From the NCBI RefSeq assembly GCF_023715745.1, contig NZ_JAMBOV010000001.1, positions 372,001 to 436,000 on the forward strand: DNA of 64,000 bases, given 5' to 3'. Under the pieces are notes generated by a model that saw nothing but the letters and a program-made list of their open reading frames with translations, had not been told where the DNA came from and made no database searches. Both the position numbers and the translations under genes were made by a program. Of the stretch, positions 8,825 through 18,500 are shown piece after piece. The stretch comes from Microbacterium oleivorans. GTDB taxonomy: Bacteria > Actinomycetota > Actinomycetes > Actinomycetales > Microbacteriaceae. The first letter of the stretch is position 1. Each line of letters opens with the position of its first letter.

Positions 8825-9268
8825 ATGGCGGGCTACGAGATCACGGAGATCGGCGGCCTCGACGAGTGGCGCGATCACTTCGGGGGATTCGCTCCCGCGC
8901 GGTCGCGGGACGGCCGTCGCGTCGTCGACCACGAACTCGCGATGCAGTACATCGGGCTCACGGCGAACGCGCTCGAACCCGGTGAAGAGGCCGGGTACTG
9001 GCACACCCATTCCGAAGTGGAGGAGCTGTACGTCTTCCTCGAGGGGCGCGGCCAGATGGGTCTCGACGACGACCTGGTCGACGTCGGTCCCGGGTCGGTC
9101 GTACGGGTCGGTCAGGGGGTCTGGCGCACGTGGCGGGCGCACCCCGAGGGTCCCGGTCAGCTGCGGTGGCTCTGCATCCGGGCGGGCGGCCACGAGCTGC
9201 CGCGCCTGCCGGACGACGCGACCCGTGACGAGCAAGCACCGCGCGCGATGCCGTGGGCGAAGGGCTGA
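8825..9268 (+). CDS. Cupin domain protein
   Basis: A 147-residue single-domain cupin. Motif 1 reads WHTHSEVEELYVFLEGRG with the metal-binding HxH and Glu, followed by the glycine turn VDVGPGSVVRVGQG. The length matches small-molecule-binding or isomerase-type cupins, but no substrate can be assigned. I moved the start to the ATG at 8825 because GGAGAGG lies five bases before it. The UvrA-like gene starts three bases after its stop, so the two are probably translated from one message. Confidence 0.8.
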   Translation: MAGYEITEIGGLDEWRDHFGGFAPARSRDGRRVVDHELAMQYIGLTANALEPGEEAGYWHTHSEVEELYVFLEGRGQMGLDDDLVDVGPGSVVRVGQGVWRTWRAHPEGPGQLRWLCIRAGGHELPRLPDDATRDEQAPRAMPWAKG

Positions 9269-9271
9269 GCC

Positions 9272-11569
9272 GTGGCATCCGATCTGCCCGTCGCCGATGC
9301 GCACGACGTCATCCGCGTCATCGGGGCGCGCGAGAACAACCTCAAAGGCATCGACGTCGAGATCCCCAAGCGACGGCTGACCGTGTTCACCGGCGTGAGC
9401 GGATCGGGCAAGTCCTCCCTCGTGTTCGGCACCATCGCGACGGAATCGCAGCGTCTCATCAACGAGACCTACCCGACGTTCGTTCAGCAGTTCATGGCGC
9501 AGCTGTCCCGTCCCGAGGTCGACGGGCTCGAGAACATCAGCCCCGCGATCATCGTCGATCAGGAGCGGATGGGCGCCAACGCGCGCTCGACGGTCGGCAC
9601 CGTGACCGATGCGTACGCCATGCTCCGGCTGCTGTTCAGCCGGCTCGGGCAGCCGAGCGTGGGGTCGCCGCAGGCGTTCTCGTTCAACATCCCCTCGGTG
9701 CCCGGGGCCGAAGTGGTCACGGGCGGCATGTGCCCTCGGTGCGAGGGGCTCGGCGAGGTCAGCGACGTCGACCTCGACGAACTCTTCGACAGCTCGAAGT
9801 CGCTCGCCGAGGGGGCGATCACCGTCCCCGGGTACAGCGTCGACGGCTGGATGGTCCGGATCTTCACCGAGTCGGGCTTCCTCGACGCGTCGAAGCCGAT
9901 CGCGGCGTACAGCGACCAGGAGCGCGCGGACTTCCTCTACAAGGAGCCGACGAAGGTCAAGCTCCAGAACATGAACATGACCTACGAGGGTCTCGTTCCC
10001 AAGATCACGAAGTCATTCCTGCAGAAGGACCGAGAGTCGCTGCAGCCGCACATCCGCGCGTTCGTCGACCGCGCGGTGAAGTTCCTTCCCTGCCCCGACT
10101 GCGGCGGCAGCCGTTTGAACGAGGGCGCGCGGTCGTCCCGCATCGGCAGCGTGAACATCGCCGAGGCATCCGCCATGCAGATCACCGACCTCGCGACGTG
10201 GCTCGAGACGATCGACGGCACCACGGTCGGACCGCTGCTGTCCGGTCTGCGCAAGGTCATCGCCTCCTTCATCGACATCGGCCTCGGGTACCTCTCCCTC
10301 GACCGCTCATCGGGGACGCTGTCCGGCGGTGAGGCGCAGCGGACGAAGATGATCCGCCATCTGGGCTCCGCACTGACCGACGTGACCTACGTGTTCGACG
10401 AGCCGACCGCGGGCCTCCACCCGCACGACATCCAGCGGATGAACGACCTGCTGCTGCTCCTGCGCGACAAGGGGAACACGGTCCTCGTCGTGGAGCACAA
10501 GCCCGAGGTGATCGCGATCGCCGACCACGTCGTGGACCTCGGTCCGCACGCCGGAGCCCGGGGCGGCGAGATCATGTACGAGGGCGACGTCGCGGGGCTC
10601 CGGGCATCCGACACCCTCACGGGCCGGCACCTCGATCACCGGGCCGCGCTCAAGGCCGACACCCGCACGTCCACGGGAGCACTGCAGATCCGCGGCGCGA
10701 GCCAGCACAACCTCGTGGGCGTCGACGTCGACATCCCGCTCGGCGTGCTGACGGTGGTGACAGGGGTCGCCGGCTCGGGCAAGTCGTCCCTCATCCACGG
10801 CAACGTGCCCGCCTTCGACGACGTGGTCGTCGTCGACCAATCGCCCATCAAGGGCTCGCGTCGGTCGAGCCCCGCCACCTACACGGGCGTCCTGGATGCG
10901 ATCCGGACCGCATTCGCCAAGGCGAACGGGGTGAAGGCCTCGCTGTTCAGCGCCAACTCCGAGGGCGCCTGCCCCGCCTGCAAGGGTCTGGGAGTCATCA
11001 TCACGAATCTCGGGTACACGCAGAGCGTCGAGACGCGGTGCGAGGTCTGCGAGGGATCGGGTTTCAGCGAGGCGGTGCTGGAGTACACGCTCGACGGCCG
11101 GAACATCGCCGAGGTGCTGGCGATGTCGGCCGAGGAGGCACACGGTTTCGCCTCCGGCCCGGCGAAGACGACGCTCGCCCGCATGATCGACGTGGGGCTG
11201 GGGTACATCACCCTCGGTCAAGCGCTCAACACGCTTTCGGGCGGTGAACGTCAGCGACTGAAGCTGGCGATCGCGATGGCCAAGAAGGGGGCGGTCTACG
11301 TCCTCGACGAGCCCACCACGGGCCTGCACCTCGCGGACGTCGACAACCTTCTGGCTCTGCTAGACAGATTGGTGGATGCCGGCAACTCGGTCATCGTCAT
11401 CGAGCACCACCAGGCCGTCATGGCGCACGCCGACCACATCATCGACCTCGGTCCGGGCGCTGGTCGCGACGGCGGGCGGATCGTCTTCGAGGGCACGCCG
11501 GCCGCGCTGGTCTCTGCGCGGAGCACGCTGACGGGCGAGCATCTCGCCCGCTACGTCGGCGCGGGGTGA
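9272..11569 (+). CDS. Short UvrA-like ABC ATPase (UvrA paralogue)
   Basis: A 765-residue cytosolic protein with two ABC ATPase halves. Half 1 has GVSGSGKSSL, a signature LSGGEAQRTKM and DEPTAGLHPHD; half 2 has GVAGSGKSSL, LSGGERQRLKL and DEPTTGLHLAD. Zinc-finger pairs are visible as CPRCEGLGE, CPDCGGSRL, CPACKGLG and CEVCEGSG. Housekeeping UvrA is about 950 residues; here the sequence runs from RSTVGT almost directly into the first CxxC, so the UvrB-binding insertion appears to be absent. Such paralogues (UvrA2/drug-resistance type) are linked to tolerance of DNA-binding drugs rather than classical excision repair. The start is GTG with an AAGGG site eight bases upstream, coupled to the cupin. 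Confidence 0.85.
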   Translation: MASDLPVADAHDVIRVIGARENNLKGIDVEIPKRRLTVFTGVSGSGKSSLVFGTIATESQRLINETYPTFVQQFMAQLSRPEVDGLENISPAIIVDQERMGANARSTVGTVTDAYAMLRLLFSRLGQPSVGSPQAFSFNIPSVPGAEVVTGGMCPRCEGLGEVSDVDLDELFDSSKSLAEGAITVPGYSVDGWMVRIFTESGFLDASKPIAAYSDQERADFLYKEPTKVKLQNMNMTYEGLVPKITKSFLQKDRESLQPHIRAFVDRAVKFLPCPDCGGSRLNEGARSSRIGSVNIAEASAMQITDLATWLETIDGTTVGPLLSGLRKVIASFIDIGLGYLSLDRSSGTLSGGEAQRTKMIRHLGSALTDVTYVFDEPTAGLHPHDIQRMNDLLLLLRDKGNTVLVVEHKPEVIAIADHVVDLGPHAGARGGEIMYEGDVAGLRASDTLTGRHLDHRAALKADTRTSTGALQIRGASQHNLVGVDVDIPLGVLTVVTGVAGSGKSSLIHGNVPAFDDVVVVDQSPIKGSRRSSPATYTGVLDAIRTAFAKANGVKASLFSANSEGACPACKGLGVIITNLGYTQSVETRCEVCEGSGFSEAVLEYTLDGRNIAEVLAMSAEEAHGFASGPAKTTLARMIDVGLGYITLGQALNTLSGGERQRLKLAIAMAKKGAVYVLDEPTTGLHLADVDNLLALLDRLVDAGNSVIVIEHHQAVMAHADHIIDLGPGAGRDGGRIVFEGTPAALVSARSTLTGEHLARYVGAG

Positions 11570-11591
11570 GACCTCGCGCGATCCGACGACG

Positions 11592-14500
11592 CTACTGCTT
11601 GGTGATGAGAATCCGCTTCGTCCAGGTGACGGCGATGCCGTCTGCCGTCGCTGTGACGCTCAGCGTCGCCCCGCCGGGAGAGACGCCGGTGACGATGCCG
11701 GTCGACGAGACTTTCATGATCGCCGAATCCGTCGTTGAGTAAGTGATCTTGGCGCGCGTGAAGGTCCCGCCGGTGCTCGCCTTCGCAGTGACGGCCAGGG
11801 TCGCGCTCTTGCCGACCGCCAGCGAGGACGGCGCCCCGGTAGCTGAGACGGATCCGAGGCGCGACGGCGGGACGCTGTCTGCACTCGCGGGGGCGAGCAC
11901 GACCTCGATGTACGCGCCGGGGGCGAACTCTTTCGAGGGCATCGAGACGACCACGCCCTTGGCGCCGACGCCATCCTGTGAGAGGGAGTAGGACGCGGTC
12001 TTGGTCCCGGCCTTGGCGAGACCCGCGAGGTGCTTGGTCAGATCGGCTGACTGGGCCTGCTCCGTCTTCGTCGCGAGAATGCTGGCGACGGTGGAACCGC
12101 TCGCCGGCCGATTCGCGTAGGTCATCGATGATTCGGACCACGCCGCTGTGACCGGATGCAAGTCGATCCGGGCGGTGGACACGGTCGAATTGTCCTTGAT
12201 CACGGCCGGGACCGTGAGAACCGCGGACCGCACCTCACGGCCCGCGATGGGGGTCACGTCGAACGCCAGATAGCCGATGCGCTCGAGCGCGGCTGAGGTC
12301 GTGGGCTTGTTCAGGATCGTCGCGGAGGAGCCGAAGTTCTTCGACGGCTCGGATCCCGCCACATACGTGTCGCGCAGGACGGGGATTCTGATCCGCGTGG
12401 GATCCACGACCGTGACGCTCACCGTGGCGGTGGCGGAAACCCGGTCCGGAGACGTCACGATGGCGCCGACCTGCGCGGTGCCGCGCCCGACTGCACGCCA
12501 AACCCCCGAGCTGGTCACGGAAACGACCTTCGAGTTGCTCGTCATCCACTTCGTCGTGGTCGTGGCGGTGCCGTTGGACCAGGTCGCGGAGGTCCGGGCC
12601 TGACCTGTTGCGCCGACGTTGGGTTTGGTCGCGAAGCCCGAAAGTGCCGCTTTCGTCGGGACGGTACGGGGTGGCGCCACATTCTCCGGGGAGGCGTCGT
12701 AGCGCAGGAAACGCGCCTCAGCGATCTTCGCGTCGCCGCGTGGCACGGTGATCCGCACGAACCTGATGGGCGAGGCGGAGGCGACGGGGAATGCCTTGGT
12801 GGCGGTCGGGCCATCGAATGTACCGCCGTAAGGCGCCGACCACGACGACCGGTCCGGTGAAACCTCCAGCCTGACCTCGGTCGGAGTGTGCGTCGAACTC
12901 GCCATGGTGAGCATCACGGAGCGGAGAGGCACCGGCTCATCAAGACGCCAGACCAGCGACCGTGACGACACTGATGCGGGGTCCCAGGCAGTCTCAGGTC
13001 TTCCGTCGACGGTTTGGGAGCGCGGATCCCGCGCCGTCCGGCCGTCGACCACGGCGGGATCCCCCGCAACGACGAAGCGCACGACGTACGTCGTCGCTCG
13101 CGCGGTGCCGTTGGTGACTGTGATGCGGGCGGTCATGCTCGACCGCGTGGCCTGCACGGTTGAGATCGTGCCGGTACCGGTCGCGGAGACCTTCGGCAGC
13201 GAACTGGGGTCTGAGATCGGCACGTCGTACGACGCGGTCTTGCCGGAGAACCCGGCGAGCTTCTGCCCGCCCACACTGATCCCGGTCAGAACGGACGCTG
13301 TGCCCATCGAGGTCCAAGAGGAGAGCGCGGTCACCTTCGCGGCGCGGGGTGGTGTCGAGGCGTCCGTGCCTGGCAGGAGCGGTGTGAACTGCACAGCGAG
13401 CGTGGTCGTCGCCCCCGCGTTCGCTGAGAACCAGATCGAGAGCCTTCGCACGTCGTCGTTCCGCTCCTGCGAGGGTTGCGGTGACGACGGGAGGGGCGCT
13501 GCGGGCATGTCGCTGAAGGTGGTGCCGGTTCCCGAGACGATGCGCGCGAGGAGTCGTTTGCCGTTCTGCGAGAGAATAGCCTGCCGACCATCGGCCGAGA
13601 TCTTGATCTGTGCACGCGTGTGCATCCCCCACATCGCATCCACTGTCGTCGCGGTCGTGATCTCGTCTTGGACGAGCGCATTCGTGCGTCCGTCGATCAG
13701 GCGGACGCCGCGCTTCCAGCTGCTTACCGAATCGGCGAACGTGGCGGTCGCGTTCGTGGTCGCGAAGAATTCATCGGGGGCCGAGGAAACACGGCCCGCA
13801 ACAGTGGCGGAAGGCTGCCCGGCGCTGGCCTTCGACGGGGCGATGGTCAGCGTGTTGTGCCCGATCGTCGTGGTCCGGTAATAGTTCCACCGGGCGCTCG
13901 AGCGAGCGGGATTGCTGAGGTCGTACGTCGCCTCCTCGAGTCCCAGCTCGACCGCCCATTCTTCGCCCAGGGATGCGAGCTGGAAGTCGCCCGCATCCAT
14001 CTGCTGGTGGGGCGCCTCGAATGCGGTTGCAGACCGGAAGGCCAGGTAGGTCGCGTCCGGGCTCGTGGTTGACGATCGCGCCGTCACAACACCAGTCGAG
14101 TACGCCGAATTCAGGGAACCCGTCGCGGGCGTCACGCCCTTCCAGGACGGGTCGCGCATGATGAGCTGCTGCGCCGCTCGGGTGTATGACCCCGGGACGT
14201 TCACGGCGGACGCAGCGCCGAGTGCTCGCGAGTTGTAGAGCCGCGCGAGCCCCGCGAGGGGCAGATTGACCACGCCGGGAAGCGACGACGAGTCCGCGAA
14301 GTTGTAGATGGTCTCGGCGGAACTGCGGAGATCGAGCGCGAACGACGCCGTCTTCGAGAGGCCGCCGACGGAGGCGAGACCGTAATCCGATCCGGTCGCG
14401 GTCTTCAACGAGAGGAGAGCCGCCGTTGCGGATCGGGTGGCGTAGGCCCAGTACGTCGCGCCCTCGGGGAATCCGCCGTCGGCCTTGTACTCGGAGAGGC

Positions 14501-15302
14501 CGCTCCGAATACTCTTGCTCGCACCTGTCAGGACGCTCTGCACCGATGTGCTCGTGGCGTCCTTCGCTACAGCGAGCGCGCCGAGGATCATCGCCGAGTT
14601 GATGTTGGTGTTGATATTGCCGGGCTCGAGGCGCCAGTTGCCCAAGTAGCGATAAGGGCTCTTCGCCCCGTCGGCAAGGCTGTAAATCTTCAGCGAGGGC
14701 TCGAGGCCGAGCTTGACGATGGCGGTCCGCATCTGGGACCGCTGAGTTGAGGTCCACGCGGAGTGCGCCCAGTCGTATGCGATCGCTGAGGCGTGGGTGA
14801 ACTCGGCGCCGTCGAGCATGTGATCCGGGTTCCAGGACGTCAGCTTCGTCGCCGGCCCCAGGTCTTTCCACAGGAGGTCCAGATAGCTTCGATCCCCCGA
14901 CACGACCCAGGCGACGACCAGGGTGTATGTGCGGTCCACCAGTTCGGTCGCGGAACTCAACATCCGTCCGCCCGAGATCGTGTAGTTGATCCGAGGCTCC
15001 GAGCGGAGCGTTTCAGCCTCCGCCAGCACACGGTCGGCGAGCGCCTTACTGACCGGGTCCTGAGCCTGCTGAGTGCGCAGCTGCTCGAGCCGAGCCGCGT
15101 CCGCCATGAGACGCGGATGCGCGGCGCTCACCGCGGCGATGTTGGGCGTTGTGGCGGTGGTTGCCGACACAGCTGTGACAGCGACCGGCGTAGTGGCATG
15201 AGCGGCGGGGCCGAGTGCGAAGGACACGAGCAGGGCACCCGCGGTCATCATCGCTGCGAGAGGTCCGCGCGCGCGCCGACGCGATCGGGGGTATGCGTTC
15301 AC
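11592..15302 (-). CDS. Secreted heparinase II/III-like polysaccharide lyase with multiple accessory domains
   Basis: A 1236-residue exported protein. After a long basic signal sequence (RSRRRARGPLAAMMTAGALL ... AHA), HPRLMADAARLEQL opens an alpha/alpha toroid region containing EFTHASAIAYDWAH and GNWRLEPGNINTN, then the beta-sandwich with QMDAGDFQLASLGEEWAVEL and IGHNTLTIAP, as in heparinase II/III-family lyases. Downstream come an F5/8-type-C-like region (TVDGRPETAWDPASVSSRS), a Big2-like Ig domain, a DNRLRE/CBM96-like domain (RDTYVAGSEPSKNFGSS) and a final Big2 domain. GTG 15302 is preferred because AGGAG is nine bases before it. Substrate is unknown, but an acidic polysaccharide is likely. 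It converges with the UvrA-like gene, 22 bases away. Confidence 0.75.
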   Translation of the reverse strand: MNAYPRSRRRARGPLAAMMTAGALLVSFALGPAAHATTPVAVTAVSATTATTPNIAAVSAAHPRLMADAARLEQLRTQQAQDPVSKALADRVLAEAETLRSEPRINYTISGGRMLSSATELVDRTYTLVVAWVVSGDRSYLDLLWKDLGPATKLTSWNPDHMLDGAEFTHASAIAYDWAHSAWTSTQRSQMRTAIVKLGLEPSLKIYSLADGAKSPYRYLGNWRLEPGNINTNINSAMILGALAVAKDATSTSVQSVLTGASKSIRSGLSEYKADGGFPEGATYWAYATRSATAALLSLKTATGSDYGLASVGGLSKTASFALDLRSSAETIYNFADSSSLPGVVNLPLAGLARLYNSRALGAASAVNVPGSYTRAAQQLIMRDPSWKGVTPATGSLNSAYSTGVVTARSSTTSPDATYLAFRSATAFEAPHQQMDAGDFQLASLGEEWAVELGLEEATYDLSNPARSSARWNYYRTTTIGHNTLTIAPSKASAGQPSATVAGRVSSAPDEFFATTNATATFADSVSSWKRGVRLIDGRTNALVQDEITTATTVDAMWGMHTRAQIKISADGRQAILSQNGKRLLARIVSGTGTTFSDMPAAPLPSSPQPSQERNDDVRRLSIWFSANAGATTTLAVQFTPLLPGTDASTPPRAAKVTALSSWTSMGTASVLTGISVGGQKLAGFSGKTASYDVPISDPSSLPKVSATGTGTISTVQATRSSMTARITVTNGTARATTYVVRFVVAGDPAVVDGRTARDPRSQTVDGRPETAWDPASVSSRSLVWRLDEPVPLRSVMLTMASSTHTPTEVRLEVSPDRSSWSAPYGGTFDGPTATKAFPVASASPIRFVRITVPRGDAKIAEARFLRYDASPENVAPPRTVPTKAALSGFATKPNVGATGQARTSATWSNGTATTTTKWMTSNSKVVSVTSSGVWRAVGRGTAQVGAIVTSPDRVSATATVSVTVVDPTRIRIPVLRDTYVAGSEPSKNFGSSATILNKPTTSAALERIGYLAFDVTPIAGREVRSAVLTVPAVIKDNSTVSTARIDLHPVTAAWSESSMTYANRPASGSTVASILATKTEQAQSADLTKHLAGLAKAGTKTASYSLSQDGVGAKGVVVSMPSKEFAPGAYIEVVLAPASADSVPPSRLGSVSATGAPSSLAVGKSATLAVTAKASTGGTFTRAKITYSTTDSAIMKVSSTGIVTGVSPGGATLSVTATADGIAVTWTKRILITKQ

Positions 15303-15441
15303 GGCGTCCTGCTCCTTGCCGCGCCCCCCAAAGCGCTCATCAGGTCGCCCTCGCGGCGACATGACCATGTTTACAGCAATAGTTCAGCCATCGTGAGGGG
15401 AGTTCATAACGATAGGGTCCCGGGCGAGCCGGAGATCATAA

Positions 15442-15459
15442 GTGGGGAGAACTCCCCAC
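15442..15459. promoter_or_regulatory. Perfect 18-bp palindrome between divergent genes
   Basis: GTGGGGAG-AA-CTCCCCAC sits in the 285-base gap between the lyase gene (start 15302) and the giant surface-protein gene (start 15588). A further half-site GGGGAGTTC is at 15397-15405, matching the right arm read on the other strand. This looks like an operator for a dimeric regulator serving one or both divergent units. No other clear signal was found in the gap. Confidence 0.5.
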
Positions 15460-15587
15460 GTCACGCGCTCGCCCGAAATTGGTCCCTCGCTTAGGCTTTA
15501 TCGCGTCCACACGCCGAGTCGTCCGGTTCATCCACCGGGTGGGCACGGTCCTGCGAACTCGTCTGCCCGGGGGGAGTCAGAGCACTC

Positions 15588-18500
15588 ATGAAGTCCTTTG
15601 CCTGGCTCCGATCACGGCCGAAGACGATGGCGTCGATCGGGGCTGTCACCGCCGCCGTGGTGGCGGTCGGTGTCCTCGCGCTGACGTACGAGGGTGAGCC
15701 GACGACCGAGGTCGAGCTCAACGACGGCGGGGTGTGGCTCACGAAGCAGACGAGCTTGCTGGTCGGGCACTTCAACAACGAATCGCGTCTCCTGGACGGG
15801 GGGCTCCGCACCCTCTCGCAGGATTACGACATCCAGCAGGCAGGCAACCGCGTGCTGGTCACGGACCAGACCGAGAACACCGCGACCGCCATCGACCCCG
15901 CGCGCGTCGTCCTCTCCGACAAGGCCGACCTGCCCTCGAACTCTCAGGTGGTGCTGGGGGGTCCGACCGTCGCGGCGATGGATGAGGGCGGCGCGCTGCG
16001 AGCCGCGCCGTTCACCTCGCTCGGTGCCGTCGGCAAGGAGGCCGGCGACCCCATCGCCGAACTCGGACGCGGGGCCGCGGTCACGGTCAGCACCGCGGGT
16101 CTCGTCTACGCGGTCTCAGCCGAGAAGGGCGCGCTCTATGCGTACGCCCCCGATGCGCAGGGTGTCTTCGTCCAGACCGCCGAGCGCGAGCTCGAGGGTG
16201 TCGAGAAGAACGATGAGCTGGCGATCACGTCCGTCGGCGGCGTCAGCGTGGTCCTCGACCGCACGTCCTCGACGCTGTACACGAGCGACGGCCTCGTCAC
16301 CCAGGTGCCCGACGAGGCGATCCTGCAGCAGCCCTCGAACGTGACCGACACCGTGACGCTCGCCACGCCCTCCGAGCTGGTGCGCGTACCGCTCGAGGGC
16401 GGCGACCCGGTCACGACGGATGCCGGTGACGGCGGCGCTCCCGCGCAGCCGGTCTACGTCGCGGGGTGCGCGTACGGCGCCTGGTCGGGCTCCGGCGCGT
16501 TCGTGCGTGACTGCGTCGGCGACGAGAACGACGTGACCAGGACCGTCGAGGGAATCGACCGCACGAGCGAACTCCGCTTCCGTGTGAACCGCGATGTCGT
16601 CGTCCTCAACGACATCTTCGGCGGGTCGGCGTGGATGGCCAGCGATGCCCTCCAGCAAGTCGACAACTGGGAGGACCTCACGCCGCCCGAGGGCGAGGGC
16701 GAGGAAGAGGAGGAGACGACCGAGGAGACGGTCCAGTCGACGCTTCCCGAGCGGACCGAGAAGAACACCCCGCCGGTCGCAGAGAACGACCGCTACGGTG
16801 TGCGTCCCGGTCGCACGACGGTGCTCCCCGTCCTTGAGAACGACCTCGACGCGGACGGTGACGTCCTCGTGGCGAAGGTCACGGGCAAGCCGTCCATCGG
16901 CGAGGTCACACCGATCTACAACGGCACGGCACTGCAGATCGAACTCCCCGAGGACGCGAGCGGCACGACGACGTTCACCTACGAGGTCGACGACGGCCGC
17001 AAGGGCAAGGACACCGCGCGAGTGACCCTCACCGTCCGCCCCCTCAGCGAGAACTCGCCGCCGGTGCAGAAACGCAAGACGGCGATCACGGTCGAGACCG
17101 GCGGTGTCGTCTCGTACAACGTCCTGACCGACTGGATCGACCCGGACGGCGACGACATCTTCTTGTCGTCGGTCACCCCGGACGGTGGGGATGAAGCCGA
17201 GTTCACCTCTGACGGTCAGATCACGTATCGCGCGATCGGCGGGCTGCAGGGCCGCAAGGACGTACCCATCACGGTCTCGGACGGCAACGACGACGGCGCC
17301 GGCGTCGCACGATACGACATCCGTCCGCTCGGGACCACGCTCCCGGTCACGAACGCGGACCATGTGGTGACCCGTCCCGACCGTCCGGTCACCGTGCGGC
17401 CGCTCAGCAACGACACGAGCACCGGCAGCGAACAGCTGCGTCTCACACGCGTCGACGACGTCGACGGCGGGACCGTCACGCGCGACTACCCCGACAAGTC
17501 GTTCACCTTCCAGTCAGGCACGACCGGCACCTATTACGCGACCTACCTCGCGTCAGCGGGTGCGAACTCCGCCCCCGGCATCGTGCGGATCGACGTCCTG
17601 CCCGAGGAGGATGCCGACGTCGCGCCGATCGCGGTCCGGGATGTCGCCCTCCTCCCCACAGGCGGGGACGTGCTGGTGAACGTGCTGGGCAACGACACCG
17701 ACCCCGCAGGCGGCATCCTGGTCGTCCAGTCGGTCTCGGTCGGCGCGGACAGCGGCCTCACTGCGGCGGTCCTCGGTCACGAGACGATCCGCGTCAGCGA
17801 TCAGTCCGCCCTCGACCAGCAGGTCCGCATCCAGTACCGGATCTCGAACGGGTCTCAGTCCGCGGACGGTGAGATCATCGTCATCCCCGTGCCGGCTCCC
17901 GAGAAGCTCAAGCCCCCCACGGCGTTGGACGACGAAGCCGTCGTGAGGGTCGGCGACGTGGTCACGATCCCCGTGATGGACAACGACTACCACCCGAACG
18001 GCGACGAGATCCACATCTCGCCCGAGCTCGTTCCGCCGCTCGTCGACGAGGCCGACGGCGACCTCTTCGTGTCGGAGGACACGCTGCGCTTCCGCGCGGG
18101 CACCGAGCCGAAGACGGTCAACGCCACGTACGAGGTCGAGGACTCGACGGGGCAGCGGGATGCCGGGTATGTGACGATCCGCATCCTGCCGCGAGACGAC
18201 GAGGCGAATGCCGCACCTCGTCCGCGGGATGTGACCGTCCGGGCGCTGAGCGGCTCGGGCGTGCAGGTGCCGATCGACCTCAATGGGATCGACGCCGACG
18301 GCGACTCCGTCCAGCTCGTGGGGCTCGCATCCTCGCCCGCGAAGGGCAAGGTCACGGCCATCGAGGCCGACTCGTTCATCTACACCGCCTTCGAGGATTC
18401 GGTCGGTGTCGACCGCTTCCGGTACCGCGTCCGCGACAACCTCGGCAAGGAGGCGACCGGACTGGTCGAGGTCGGCATCGCGCCGGCCGAGTCCACGAAC

